DNA of 64,000 bases. Source: Chitinophagales bacterium (GTDB taxonomy: Bacteria; Bacteroidota; Bacteroidia; Chitinophagales; UBA10324). How positions within the stretch are numbered: position 1 is the first letter of the stretch; every line of letters begins with the position of its first letter. Location of the stretch: the NCBI GenBank assembly GCA_013816805.1, contig JACDDS010000002.1, positions 137,530 to 201,529 on the forward strand, written 5' to 3'. Positions 15,386 to 24,668 of this stretch are shown here, in pieces. The notes below the pieces were generated by a model, which worked only from the letters and a program-made list of their open reading frames with translations, was not told the origin of the DNA and searched no databases. Position numbers and translations under genes: made by a program.

Positions 15386-17602
15386 ATGAAAAAATTTTAC
15401 GTTTACGCGGCGGGGATAACCTTATCGTTATTTTCCTTCGCGCATAAAACCTGGGCACAGCAGCAACCCGTTCCTTTTAGCATCATTAATTCAGGAACTA
15501 TTAACTTCTCAGAATTAGCACAGCAGGAATTAAAAAATCCGCCGGCAGTAGTTTTCCGCAACCGGGAAAATGAGCCCGAAAACGTAGTTACATCCAGTAG
15601 CATTGCTCCTATTCCTGCAGATGCTGTTGAGACTACGATTGCGCTCCCTAACCAGGCAGCTCCTGTTGCTCCTTCACCGGCTCCAGTGATCACCTTTAAT
15701 GGACTGCTTGATAATAATACGCTTATTCCGCCTGATGTAATGGGTGTGGCAGGTTCGAATCATGTTATGGAGACCATCAATACCCAGTACCGTATCTCTA
15801 CTAAAACGGGTGGAATAGTAAGCACCTTAAGCCTTTCCTCTTTCTGGTCAGGTGCCCCAAATACTTCCTTTTTTTCTGATCCGCGACTGCTTTATGATCC
15901 AATAAATAATAAATGGCTCACCTGCATCATTGGCCAGCTGACAAGCAATAACCACTATGCTTTTTACATTGCCGTATCTCAAACAGATGATCCAACCGGA
16001 ACATGGTTTGAATACGTGCTGGATACAGGGTCAGGAAGTGATCTTCCTGATTATCCTTCTATGGGTTTTAATACCAATTGGGTGGTAATTACCGATGATA
16101 ACTTCTCGGGTGGATTTAGCTGGAATAAAGAAGATATCTGGGTCATGAACCGTGCAAGCTTGTACAGTGGAACATTAGGTACTGCGTCCCGTTTTACCGA
16201 TAATACCCACATCCAGGTAATCTTTCCGGCTGCCACGCTGGATGCGAGCCAAACCACGGAATACCTGATCAGCGATGCAACGAACAGCAACTCCGGAGGT
16301 TTTGGATATGTAAAGGTTGCAAACATAACCGGCAGTGTTGGCTCGCCTGTTTATAACACCGGTGTTACTATTGGCACAAATCATCCCTGGAGCAATTCAG
16401 CGATTGATGTAAAGCAAAAAGGAAGCACCAAGCTTATTGAATCAGATGACCAGCGCTTCATCAGCTGCATCTATCGCAATGGTTCTTTGTGGGGTTCCCA
16501 CCATGTGTATCTTCCTGCTACTAATCCTACGCACAGTGCAGCTGATATGTGGCAGATTGATCCGGCACGCAATACAGTGCAGCAATTTATCCGTGTGGAA
16601 GATGCTACCGGAAATACCAATTATTATTATCCCTCTATGGCGGTAAATTCCAATAACGATGTGCTGATGGGCTATACGCTTTCAGGAACCAATGATTATG
16701 CGAGTGGAGGCTATTCTTTCAGAGCCGGGACTGATGCAGCAAATACCATTCAATCTAACTTCACCTTTAAGGCAGGTTTGGCTTCATACTTTAAAGATTT
16801 TGGATCAGGCAGAAACCGCTGGGGAGATTATTCCATGACCTCTGTAGATCCTGTTGACGGAAGCTTCTGGACATTAGTGGAATGGGCACAGACCGGAAAC
16901 AACTGGGGAACCGTTTGGGCTAATGTTGCCGGAGGTGGCGGAACATCCTGCACCGATAATTTTGAACCGAACAATTCGAAGGGTGCTGCAGCTCCAATTT
17001 CGGTGAATACCGATATCACGGCCTTAATCAGCTCTTCAACAGATAAAGACTTTTATAGCTTTGCTAATAGCGTAAGTCAGCCTAACATTCAGGTTACGCT
17101 TTCATCGCTGCCAGCGAATTACAATTTATTTCTTTTTAATCCCAGCGGCACGCAGGTAGCTTCGTCAAAAAATAGCGGAACAGCTAATGAAAAGATTATT
17201 TTTAATACTTCTGTAGCTGGAACGTATAAGATAAAAGTAGTTGGCGTAAGCGGAGCTTTCAATAGCTCCTCCTGTTATACACTAAACGCATCTATCAGCA
17301 GCACGCCTTTCCGGTTAACAGATATTGCATCGGGTAATACGCTGGACAGTAAAATGATCAGCATTTACCCCAACCCTACCACCGGAAATATGACAATCGA
17401 TTTCAGTGCTTTGAAATCAGGCCAGGCCCAACTAATCATGTACGACATGCTGGGTAAGCAGGTATATATGCAAAATGCTAATGTGTTCGAAGGAATCAAC
17501 CACTTCACCATTCAGCCTGATCAATTGACCTATGGGTTATACATGATTGAAGTTAAGTGTAATGGAACCTCGGAGCATTCGAGAGTAATGATCCAGAAAT
17601 AG
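15386..17602 (+). CDS. T9SS-exported protein with PPC-type beta domain
   Basis: A 738-residue secreted protein. The signal peptide is at about 1-25 (cleavage after TWAQ). Residues 95-510 form a large beta-rich domain beginning TFNGLLDNNTLIPPDVMGVA, probably a propeller. No catalytic motif was recognised. At about 525-630 there is a bacterial pre-peptidase C-terminal-like domain (DNFEPNNS, then TDKDFYSF and YNLFLFNPSG). The last 80 residues are a T9SS type A sorting domain (IYPNPTTGNM, GLYMIEV). It is probably surface-attached or released; substrate and role are unknown. It has its own promoter and terminator. Confidence 0.8.
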   Translation: MKKFYVYAAGITLSLFSFAHKTWAQQQPVPFSIINSGTINFSELAQQELKNPPAVVFRNRENEPENVVTSSSIAPIPADAVETTIALPNQAAPVAPSPAPVITFNGLLDNNTLIPPDVMGVAGSNHVMETINTQYRISTKTGGIVSTLSLSSFWSGAPNTSFFSDPRLLYDPINNKWLTCIIGQLTSNNHYAFYIAVSQTDDPTGTWFEYVLDTGSGSDLPDYPSMGFNTNWVVITDDNFSGGFSWNKEDIWVMNRASLYSGTLGTASRFTDNTHIQVIFPAATLDASQTTEYLISDATNSNSGGFGYVKVANITGSVGSPVYNTGVTIGTNHPWSNSAIDVKQKGSTKLIESDDQRFISCIYRNGSLWGSHHVYLPATNPTHSAADMWQIDPARNTVQQFIRVEDATGNTNYYYPSMAVNSNNDVLMGYTLSGTNDYASGGYSFRAGTDAANTIQSNFTFKAGLASYFKDFGSGRNRWGDYSMTSVDPVDGSFWTLVEWAQTGNNWGTVWANVAGGGGTSCTDNFEPNNSKGAAAPISVNTDITALISSSTDKDFYSFANSVSQPNIQVTLSSLPANYNLFLFNPSGTQVASSKNSGTANEKIIFNTSVAGTYKIKVVGVSGAFNSSSCYTLNASISSTPFRLTDIASGNTLDSKMISIYPNPTTGNMTIDFSALKSGQAQLIMYDMLGKQVYMQNANVFEGINHFTIQPDQLTYGLYMIEVKCNGTSEHSRVMIQK

Positions 17603-17614
17603 TTCTAAATCCTT

Positions 17615-17655
17615 AAAGCGCCATTCAATTTTTGGATGGCGCTTTATTATTTTTA
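17615..17655 (+). terminator. Intrinsic terminator of the second T9SS gene
   Basis: AAAGCGCCAT (17615-17624) and ATGGCGCTTT (17636-17645) form a perfect 10-bp stem followed by ATTATTTTT, 12 nt after the stop codon. Confidence 0.85.
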
Positions 17656-17728
17656 AGTTGTCAGCTAATAGCTTCGTATAAGCTTGTACAGAACTATACC
17701 TGGATTCTTTTCATTCAAAAAATACATT

Positions 17729-17736
17729 TACCTTTG
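17729..17736 (+). promoter_or_regulatory. -7 box (TACCTTTG) of the DUF4290-murA unit
   Basis: Perfect TAnnTTTG match 26 nt before ATG 17763. The -33 region is T-rich without a clear TTTG. Confidence 0.5.
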
Positions 17737-17762
17737 CCCTTCTCTCACTTTTTAAATAATTA

Positions 17763-18437
17763 ATGGAATACAATACGCAGCGTCCGAAGCTGTTGATCAG
17801 CGAATATGGACGTATCATTCAGAATATGGCGCGCTATGCTGCCACAATAGAAGACCAAAACGAACGCAACGCAACAGCCCGGGTTATAATTGAGCTTATG
17901 AGCCAGGCAAATCCTGCGTTTAAAAATATTGAAGAATACAAGCATAAGTTGTGGGATCACCTGATTATGATCAGTGATTTCAAGCTGGTAGTAGATTCTC
18001 CTTATCCATTTCCGGAAAGAAGAAATATAGAAGTAAAATCCAATGAACCTTTACCGTATCCCAAGCATAAAATTAAGTTTCGCCACTATGGCAAAAATCT
18101 TGAAACTCTGGTTGAGAAGACAAAAGATGTAGATCCTGAAAAACGGAATGGCCTGGCTTACGTGGTTGCCAATTATATGAAATTGGTATATGCCAACTGG
18201 AACAAGGAAACGGTAAGTGATGATCTGATACGACAGGATCTTAAATCCATGTCGAAAGGCTTGCTGGAACTGGATCAAAATTATAATTTCGAAGTACCCG
18301 TGCCAGGACCTAATTCTCAATTTTCATTCAAGCCTCAAAAGAAAAATTTTGCGAAAGGCGGATTTGCGAAAAAGAACCGGCCATTCAATGGAAGTAACAA
18401 TCGCTTTAAGAGAAGAAATAATCCTCCTGCCCGCTAA
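17763..18437 (+). CDS. DUF4290 family protein
   Basis: A 224-residue cytosolic protein recognised as DUF4290 from the N-terminal MEYNTQRPKLLISEYGR and the KLWDHLIMISDFKL block. The family is confined to Bacteroidota and is commonly found directly in front of murA, as here (113 nt gap). The C-terminal 40 residues are very basic and disordered (KKNFAKGGFAKKNRPF and an Arg/Asn-rich end), suggesting contact with nucleic acid or membrane. Function is unknown; a link to wall synthesis is only implied by neighbourhood. Confidence 0.88.
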   Translation: MEYNTQRPKLLISEYGRIIQNMARYAATIEDQNERNATARVIIELMSQANPAFKNIEEYKHKLWDHLIMISDFKLVVDSPYPFPERRNIEVKSNEPLPYPKHKIKFRHYGKNLETLVEKTKDVDPEKRNGLAYVVANYMKLVYANWNKETVSDDLIRQDLKSMSKGLLELDQNYNFEVPVPGPNSQFSFKPQKKNFAKGGFAKKNRPFNGSNNRFKRRNNPPAR

Positions 18438-18550
18438 ATATCCTCATCAGTAAATTAATTTATTGTTGGGTCTACAAAGTGTTTATAAAACATATGCAAT
18501 TGTCCTTCAATTAATCAGCATATTGTTGGTGAATTCTCTCAGCACTGATT

Positions 18551-19855
18551 ATGGATGCATTTAAAATTGAAGGTGGCCTGAAACTGAAAGGCACCATTGT
18601 TCCGCAAGGCGCAAAAAATGAAGCATTGCAAATTCTCTGCGCTACCCTTCTTACCGGTGAAAAAATTACCGTTTCTAATATTCCCGATATCAGTGACGTG
18701 AATATGGTTATCAGCCTGTTAAAGGACCTGGGAACTGAAGTGAAAAAACTTTCGGAAGGAATATATTCCTTCCAGACCAAAAACATAAACCTCGATTTTC
18801 TTTATACTAAGGAGTATGCTCAAAAGGCCGCAAAACTTCGGGGCTCTATTATGATCCTCGGCCCGCTGCTGGCCCGTTGCAAAAAAGCTTACATACCGCG
18901 ACCGGGCGGCGATAAAATCGGGAGGAGAAGGCTGGATACTCACTTTTTGGGCTTTGAGAAATTAGGGGCGAAATTTAATTTCGATGCAAAAGAAAATTCT
19001 TTTACCGTTGATGCATCCGAGCTGAACGGCGCTTACCTTTTGCTCGATGAGGCATCTGTAACCGGAACGGCGAACGTATTAATGGCGGCCACCCTCGCAA
19101 AAGGCACCACTACCATTTTTAATGCTGCCTGTGAACCTTATATCCAGCAGCTGTGTAAAATGCTGAAGAGCATGGGTGCAAAGATTGAAGGATTAGGAAG
19201 CAATCTTTTGAAAATAAAAGGGGTAGAAGCCCTGCATGGCTGTGAGCATCGAATGTTAAGCGATATGATTGAGGTCGGGAGCTTTATAGGTCTTGCCGCT
19301 ATGACGCAATCTGAAATACTGATTAAAAACGCACAGTCAGAACACCTCGGAATAATTCCTGATACCTATAGAAGATTAGGAATAGAAATGGAGATACGCG
19401 GCGAAGATATTTTTATTCCTGCACAGGAATCTTACAAGATTCAAACATTTATTGATGGCAGCATCCTTACTATTGCTGATGCAACCTGGCCTGGCCTTAC
19501 GCCTGATCTTTTGAGTGTGATGCTGGTGGTGGCAACCCAGGCCAAAGGGACCGTACTGATCCATCAAAAAATGTTTGAAAGCCGGTTATTTTTTGTAGAT
19601 AAATTAATTGATATGGGTGCTCAGATTATCTTATGTGATCCGCACCGCGCAGCAGTGATTGGGATGAACCGCCAGCAACCTCTGCGGGGCATCTCTATGA
19701 CTTCTCCGGATATCCGTGCTGGAGTTGCGCTTTTAATAGCCGCGATGAGCGCAGAAGGAACCAGTACCATAAATAATATTAACCAGATAGATCGCGGTTA
19801 CCAGCGGATAGATGAGCGATTGAATAATTTAGGAGCAAGGATTAAAAGAGTGTAA
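18551..19855 (+). CDS. murA: UDP-N-acetylglucosamine 1-carboxyvinyltransferase MurA (Asp variant)
   Basis: First committed cytosolic step of peptidoglycan synthesis: enolpyruvyl transfer from PEP to UDP-GlcNAc. It has 434 residues, with two inside-out EPSP-synthase-like halves. Conserved parts are GAKNEALQ near the N-terminus (Lys22/Asn23 equivalents) and the active-site loop RPGGDKIGRRRLDTHF. In that loop the usual Cys115 of E. coli MurA is Asp121 (GAT, 18911-18913). Asp at this site is known from naturally fosfomycin-resistant MurAs (Mycobacterium, Chlamydia), so the enzyme should be active but resistant. It follows DUF4290. Confidence 0.94.
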   Translation: MDAFKIEGGLKLKGTIVPQGAKNEALQILCATLLTGEKITVSNIPDISDVNMVISLLKDLGTEVKKLSEGIYSFQTKNINLDFLYTKEYAQKAAKLRGSIMILGPLLARCKKAYIPRPGGDKIGRRRLDTHFLGFEKLGAKFNFDAKENSFTVDASELNGAYLLLDEASVTGTANVLMAATLAKGTTTIFNAACEPYIQQLCKMLKSMGAKIEGLGSNLLKIKGVEALHGCEHRMLSDMIEVGSFIGLAAMTQSEILIKNAQSEHLGIIPDTYRRLGIEMEIRGEDIFIPAQESYKIQTFIDGSILTIADATWPGLTPDLLSVMLVVATQAKGTVLIHQKMFESRLFFVDKLIDMGAQIILCDPHRAAVIGMNRQQPLRGISMTSPDIRAGVALLIAAMSAEGTSTINNINQIDRGYQRIDERLNNLGARIKRV

Positions 19856-19951
19856 ACCCGATGGTCAAATCAGAAGTCCAATTTTTTAGAATTTGTAGAG
19901 TACATATAGGTTTACGCAAGTTCCTTTAAAAACAAGATTAACTTTTAAGAA

Positions 19952-20488
19952 TTGAAGTACAAAAACTTAATAATTGCACTCTGTATATTAGCAGTAATAG
20001 GAATTATTATTTACGAAATATATGATTACTATAAAGTTTTAGATTTCTCAAATGGAGATCGCATACCGGAGCTTTCTTATAATGATCCCGGCGGCCATCA
20101 AATATCTCTTTCTTCCCTGAAAGGCAATATCGTGCTCATTGATTTTTGGGCAGGCTGGTGCGGCCCATGCAGGTATGAAAACCGGGAACTGGTAAATTTA
20201 TACCAGCGTTACCACAGCACTTCTTTTAAAAATGCAAAGGGATTTGAAATTTACAGCATCTCACTGGATAACAATAAGGACTTTTGGGTGAACGCCATTC
20301 AGCAGGACGGTCTTACCTGGCCTTACCAGGTGAGTGACTTGAAGGGATGGAATTCAGACGCCGCTTTGAAATTTGGAGTGCGTTCAATTCCTGCAAATAT
20401 TCTTATCGATCAGAACGGAAAAATAATCGGCAATAATTTGACGACGACTGAAATTGAAAATGTCTTAAAAAAGCGTTCGGACAGTTAA
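19952..20488 (+). CDS. Membrane-anchored TlpA-like thioredoxin
   Basis: A 178-residue thiol-disulfide protein. An N-terminal membrane anchor lies at about 4-22, followed by a periplasmic thioredoxin fold with DFWAGWCGPC. The redox cysteines are Cys70 and Cys73, and the cis-Pro region is VRSIPANILID. The AhpC/TSA-TlpA subfamily insert between strands is present. Probable role is reduction of periplasmic disulfides, for example in cytochrome c maturation, or resistance to oxidants. It begins with TTG at 19952; no in-frame ATG lies near the N-terminus. It is downstream of murA by 96 nt. Confidence 0.85.
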   Translation: MKYKNLIIALCILAVIGIIIYEIYDYYKVLDFSNGDRIPELSYNDPGGHQISLSSLKGNIVLIDFWAGWCGPCRYENRELVNLYQRYHSTSFKNAKGFEIYSISLDNNKDFWVNAIQQDGLTWPYQVSDLKGWNSDAALKFGVRSIPANILIDQNGKIIGNNLTTTEIENVLKKRSDS

Positions 20489-20548
20489 GTTCCTTCATTT
20501 TGCCTGCATCACGATTTTGCCTCCTTGTCTACAATGTTATTTACCTTA

Positions 20549-21301
20549 TTACCCGTTCAGCCAATTTTTAAATGCTGCTGACCGGTCTATACTCACTATA
20601 GTTTCAAATTCAGGCTTGGGTTTCAGCTCCAAAAAAATTCTACCTCGTCCATAAGATGACATACTGGTAATTGAGTGAATACTCACAATTATTTTACGGT
20701 TGATGCGAAAAAAATCATCAGGATCTAATATTTCTTCAAGGTTATCGAGCGTATAATCTATAGAAAATTTTAGATACTGTTCTTTACTTTGAAGAATTAC
20801 TACTTTATCAGTTATAAAGAAATATGCCACTTCATTGGCATCCAGTTTTATTATTTTTTTACCTGTGCTTACCATAAAGCGCTTCTGATAAGCGGGCTTC
20901 TGTTGATGCATCCATTCCAGCAAAGGCTGTAAATCAGCAGTATTATTTTTTATGCCTTTAAATTTTTTTATAGCAACGCTGAGGTCCTCTTCAGCTATGG
21001 GTTTCAGCAGATAATCTATGCTGTTTACTTTAAAAGCTTTAAGAGCATATTGATCATATGCCGTAATAAAAATAACAGGGGCGCTGATATTGATTTGATC
21101 AAAAATCTGAAAGCTGTTTCCGTCGGAAAGATGGATGTCCATAAAAATAAGATCGACAGAATTTTCCTTGAGCCATTTTACCGTTGATTTAACAGAACCA
21201 AGCTTCATAACAACCTCCATAAGCGGTTCGACCTTTTGAATAAGTGCTTCTAACCGTTCGGCTGCTATTGCTTCATCTTCAATAATTAATATGCGTATCA
21301 T
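20549..21301 (-). CDS. LytTR-family response regulator
   Basis: A 250-residue two-component regulator. The receiver domain covers 1-120 with the acidic pair EDE at 8-10, phospho-acceptor Asp55 (FMDIHLSD) and the late Lys in LLKPI. The LytTR DNA-binding domain covers about 145-250, including FFRINRKIIVSIHSI. It begins 1 nt after the stop of its LytS-type kinase, so the pair is translationally coupled. Targets are unknown; LytTR proteins bind paired direct repeats, none of which I could assign here. Confidence 0.92.
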   Translation of the reverse strand: MIRILIIEDEAIAAERLEALIQKVEPLMEVVMKLGSVKSTVKWLKENSVDLIFMDIHLSDGNSFQIFDQINISAPVIFITAYDQYALKAFKVNSIDYLLKPIAEEDLSVAIKKFKGIKNNTADLQPLLEWMHQQKPAYQKRFMVSTGKKIIKLDANEVAYFFITDKVVILQSKEQYLKFSIDYTLDNLEEILDPDDFFRINRKIIVSIHSITSMSSYGRGRIFLELKPKPEFETIVSIDRSAAFKNWLNG

Positions 21302-21302
21302 G

Positions 21303-22343
21303 TTATTCCTCTAACATTGGAATTTTCGCAATATAAAAATGCCCTTCAATACGATGCTCCATCAGTTTCTCAGTAATCGTTTCATAGCGGGCGTTCAGAT
21401 TTTTTAATCCAATTCCTGTAGATTCCATCTTATCATTGCGCAATTGCAAATTGTTCCTCATCATTAAAAAATCATTTTCAACAGTTGTAGTAATCTGTAA
21501 TGGATTTTCTACAGAAACTTCGTTGTGCTTTATTGCATTTTCGGCAAGCAATTGCAAAGATAATGGTGGTATCAACTGGTGCATATTTCTTACAGGAATG
21601 TCCATGTGTACTACCAAGCTTTCGCCAAACCTGATTTTTTGTAAAAAGAAATAGGAGTTTACAAAATCCACTTCGCTGGATACTTCCACCAATGCATTGT
21701 TACTCTTCTCCAGAACATACCTGTACATTTTAGAAAACTCAATTATAAATTGAACTGCCTTTTCGGGATCTTTATATACAAGTGATGAAAGGGTATTCAA
21801 GCTATTAAACAGGAAATGAGGATTTACCTGGTTTTTCAGTGCTTCATATTGCGCCTGCACCATCTCTTTTTTCAATTGTTCAGAGCGAATCAGTGAAACT
21901 TTCCAATTGATGAAAAGTCCCCTGCTTTCCATGAACATGGTGACTATTATTGAAATAACAACAGCAAGAATTTCATTCTGAAACAGATAACTTTTTAAAT
22001 AAGTAACGTGAAAAAAAAGGGCATTTACTATTAATGAAAATACCAACATGCAAGTGATTGCATAACCTATTACGCATATCAATTCGATAATTAATCGCTC
22101 CCCTGCCTTTTTATTCCAGGGATATTGTTTCTGTAACCAGTGGACAATAAACGTTATTCCGTAAAAGAGTAAAATGGTTACTGCGATTGAAAACAAAGCC
22201 GAACTAAAAAAATCCATCCATACCTGGTCACCAGTTCTAAATCCATTAATCAGCCATTGACTTAAGAATAAAAATACAGGAGGAAATATTCCAATAAGAA
22301 TTACCAGCAACCAGTTTAAGCGGGAAAAAGATACTCTTCTCAT
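21303..22343 (-). CDS. LytS/YehU-type sensor histidine kinase
   Basis: A 346-residue inner-membrane sensor. It has four hydrophobic segments at about 10-30, 47-68, 85-110 and 122-138. These are followed by the His_kinase domain with phospho-acceptor His176 in QVNPHFLFNSLN and an HATPase_c-like end with NAIKHN and GIGLKNLNARY. No periplasmic sensor domain is visible, so the signal is probably perceived in the membrane. It is the partner of the adjacent LytTR regulator. Confidence 0.92.
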   Translation of the reverse strand: MRRVSFSRLNWLLVILIGIFPPVFLFLSQWLINGFRTGDQVWMDFFSSALFSIAVTILLFYGITFIVHWLQKQYPWNKKAGERLIIELICVIGYAITCMLVFSLIVNALFFHVTYLKSYLFQNEILAVVISIIVTMFMESRGLFINWKVSLIRSEQLKKEMVQAQYEALKNQVNPHFLFNSLNTLSSLVYKDPEKAVQFIIEFSKMYRYVLEKSNNALVEVSSEVDFVNSYFFLQKIRFGESLVVHMDIPVRNMHQLIPPLSLQLLAENAIKHNEVSVENPLQITTTVENDFLMMRNNLQLRNDKMESTGIGLKNLNARYETITEKLMEHRIEGHFYIAKIPMLEE

Positions 22344-22374
22344 TTTCTGTAAAGCCGGTAAATACTATATAAAA

Positions 22375-23043
22375 TTATGCTGTGGACGTTTTCATTCTAA
22401 ACTTATTCTTATAATAATTTACTGACCTGGTTATTAAAAATACTCCAATAACGGTAGGTGCCAGCCAGGCAATTATGGAAGGGAGAAAAATAAGATTCGT
22501 TATTGCAAAAGCAGTAAATGTTGCTATGTAGGAACCTGCCATGCGCGTAATATGTCCAAAATACCAGGCCTGTTTATCCTGCATGGATTTTTTCAGCCGC
22601 CGGTATCGCTGTAAGTCATGTACCGTTAGCAGCAGGCAAATCGCTCCGAACACTGTAAGAACACTTGCAGGTTGCCAGATGGAATGCATTGCGAGATAAA
22701 CGGAGTAAACAATCATGCAAATGCTGGTACTAAAAGTAATCCACGTAGAAATTTTATCAGGTATTGGAACTATCATGTTGTTCTTAATCTTTGTGTGCCG
22801 ATAACCCGTAAAGGTTTGGTAGAAGCTGAATATCCCTATGGCAAAAAGAAAGAAATTTGTGTGCATGAACGACATGGGTATAGCCGTACAAAAGACGCCA
22901 AACATTGCCCAAAAATAGACCATACCGAATCGCCTGTGAATGTTTCCTCCCTTCTTTGAAAACATTGGAATTAAGCCGCTCGTTAGTGCTGTAAAGCCAG
23001 AAGCAATGTGAAGTGCTAATAATGTCTTAAAAAACAGATCCAT
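22375..23043 (-). CDS. DUF2306-like membrane protein
   Basis: A 222-residue polytopic membrane protein with about six to seven hydrophobic segments. The N-terminal LALHIASGFTALTSGL and the HRRFGMVYFWAM motif, with two conserved histidines, fit the DUF2306 group of predicted membrane proteins. Function is unknown; histidines in paired helices could hold heme, but this is inference. It lies 31 nt upstream of the LytS-type kinase on the same strand, so it may belong to the same operon and to its signal. Confidence 0.7.
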   Translation of the reverse strand: MDLFFKTLLALHIASGFTALTSGLIPMFSKKGGNIHRRFGMVYFWAMFGVFCTAIPMSFMHTNFFLFAIGIFSFYQTFTGYRHTKIKNNMIVPIPDKISTWITFSTSICMIVYSVYLAMHSIWQPASVLTVFGAICLLLTVHDLQRYRRLKKSMQDKQAWYFGHITRMAGSYIATFTAFAITNLIFLPSIIAWLAPTVIGVFLITRSVNYYKNKFRMKTSTA

Positions 23044-23196
23044 ATAAATAAATTTTTGTAAAAAAATTACTTATTCATTTCAGTTGTAGGCTAAATGGGA
23101 TGGAAGTGTTTCATGAGCGGTTGAAAGTGATTTATGCCGGTTAAGCTGCTTAACACCAGTAAAAAGAAAAGTAACTTTACCATCAATTATCCCGCT

Positions 23197-24435
23197 ATGC
23201 TAATTGAAATTAAGGTGCCCGCAGTTGGTGAATCTATAAATGAAGTTACTCTATCGAAATGGCTTAAGAAAGATGGTGATTTGGTTTTACAGGATGAGGT
23301 GATCTGTGAACTGGAATCGGAAAAGGCAACCTTTGAACTTACAGCAGAAAAATCTGGTCAGCTGAAAATTGAAGCTGAAGAAAAATCCGCATTAAAAATC
23401 GGAGATATTTTATGCAGAATCGATACGGAGGTTAGCGCATCTGAGAATAACGAAGCACCTGTGAAAGAAGAAAAGAAACAAGAACCAAAATCGGAAGTCT
23501 TAGCTAAAGGGAACATTCCTGAAACAGCAAAAAATGAAATAACTGCAGGAGATACGTACGCTAAAAATATTCCTTCACCTGCAGCTGACAAATTAATTCG
23601 GGAGAGCGGTGCAGAAATTACAAATGGCACCGGCAAGGATGGCCGAATAATTAAAGCGGATATTTTAAATACGTTAAAGAACGGCGCACAGCAAAAAAAG
23701 GCATTCAGCCGTGATGAGCGCAGGGAAAAGATGAGCTCATTGCGGAAGACAGTGAGCAAGCATTTGGTGACGGCTAAAAATACCACGGCCATGCTTACCA
23801 CTTTTAATGAAGTGGATATGAAACCTGTTATGGATATCCGTTCAAAATATAAAGACTTATTTAAAGAAAAATTCAGTGTCGGTTTGGGTTTTATGTCCTT
23901 TTTCACCAAGGCAGTTTGCTATGCTTTGCAGGATTGGCAGGCAGTAAATGCATTTATTGATGGAGATGAAATAATTTATCATGATTACTGTGACATTTCT
24001 GTTGCTATCTCTACACCTAAAGGGCTGGTAGTACCTGTAATTAAAAATGCGGAATCCCTCTCTTTTTCGGAGATTGAATTAAAAGTAGCGGATCTGGCAA
24101 AACGTGGACGGGATAATAAGCTCTCGCCCGATGAAATGAGTGGTGGCACTTTTACCATCACTAATGGTGGTGTTTTCGGCTCATTAATGTCTACACCCAT
24201 TATTAACATTCCCCAATCTGCAATTCTTGGAATGCATAAAATACAGGAGCGCCCTGTAGTGGTAGATGGTCAAATGGTAATACGGCCGATGATGTATGTG
24301 GCAGTAAGCTATGATCACAGGATCATTGATGGGCGTGAATCAGTTAGCTTCCTTGTGAGGGTAAAAGAATTACTGGAACATCCTGAACAGATGCTTATTG
24401 GAAACGATCCGGTGAAAGCGATGCTGGGGATGTAA
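23197..24435 (+). CDS. sucB: 2-oxoglutarate dehydrogenase E2, dihydrolipoyl succinyltransferase
   Basis: Core acyltransferase of the TCA-cycle 2-oxoglutarate dehydrogenase complex. The start at 23197 ([19 protein letters not shown]) is preferred to 23134, whose extra 21 residues are unlike the family. The protein is 412 residues: lipoyl domain at 1-75 with lipoyl Lys43 (ESEKATF), an Ala/Glu/Lys-rich linker, E3/E1-binding domain at about 125-160 ([12 protein letters not shown]), and a catalytic domain ending with His374 and Asp378 in [11 protein letters not shown]. The partner sucA is not adjacent; upstream is a divergent membrane-protein gene. Confidence 0.94.
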   Translation: MLIEIKVPAVGESINEVTLSKWLKKDGDLVLQDEVICELESEKATFELTAEKSGQLKIEAEEKSALKIGDILCRIDTEVSASENNEAPVKEEKKQEPKSEVLAKGNIPETAKNEITAGDTYAKNIPSPAADKLIRESGAEITNGTGKDGRIIKADILNTLKNGAQQKKAFSRDERREKMSSLRKTVSKHLVTAKNTTAMLTTFNEVDMKPVMDIRSKYKDLFKEKFSVGLGFMSFFTKAVCYALQDWQAVNAFIDGDEIIYHDYCDISVAISTPKGLVVPVIKNAESLSFSEIELKVADLAKRGRDNKLSPDEMSGGTFTITNGGVFGSLMSTPIINIPQSAILGMHKIQERPVVVDGQMVIRPMMYVAVSYDHRIIDGRESVSFLVRVKELLEHPEQMLIGNDPVKAMLGM

Positions 24436-24498
24436 TTTATGTCTATAAGAATCTCGATATTATTGGCGGTTGCAATAGTGAAAACTGGAATAACATCT

Positions 24499-24665
24499 AT
24501 GAAAGAAAACATAACGGATAAAGAAAGAAAAGATTTAGGTGAAAAGATTTTCAGGGGGTTCAATTAGCTATTCGCCGGCTGATTAAGAAGGAGAAGAAAG
24601 CCGGAGGATACCTTGTATTTGAGCGAAATGGAAAAATTGAGAAGATTCCTGCCAAAGACCTTTGA
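24499..24665 (+). pseudogene. Small conserved-looking protein split by one frameshift
   Basis: ATG 24499 opens a frame (MKENITDKERKDLGEKIFRG) that stops at TAG 24565-24567. The next frame continues without a gap of sense as VQLAIRRLIKKEKKAGGYLV and so on to IPAKDL, stopping at 24663-24665. One extra G in the GGGGG run near 24556 would join them into 55 residues. The joined product looks like small uncharacterised Bacteroidota proteins of this length (acidic start, basic middle, then a YLVF-x-x-NGK strand pair), as judged from memory. The gene ends 3 nt before the convergent dxs stop. Confidence 0.5.
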
Positions 24666-24668
24666 GTC

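Noticed and set aside
23358-23909. 183-codon antisense frame within sucB
   Set aside because: Shadow of the sucB codon pattern with no protein features; similar antisense frames at 25284-25757 (in dxs) and 49002-49418 were dropped for the same reason.
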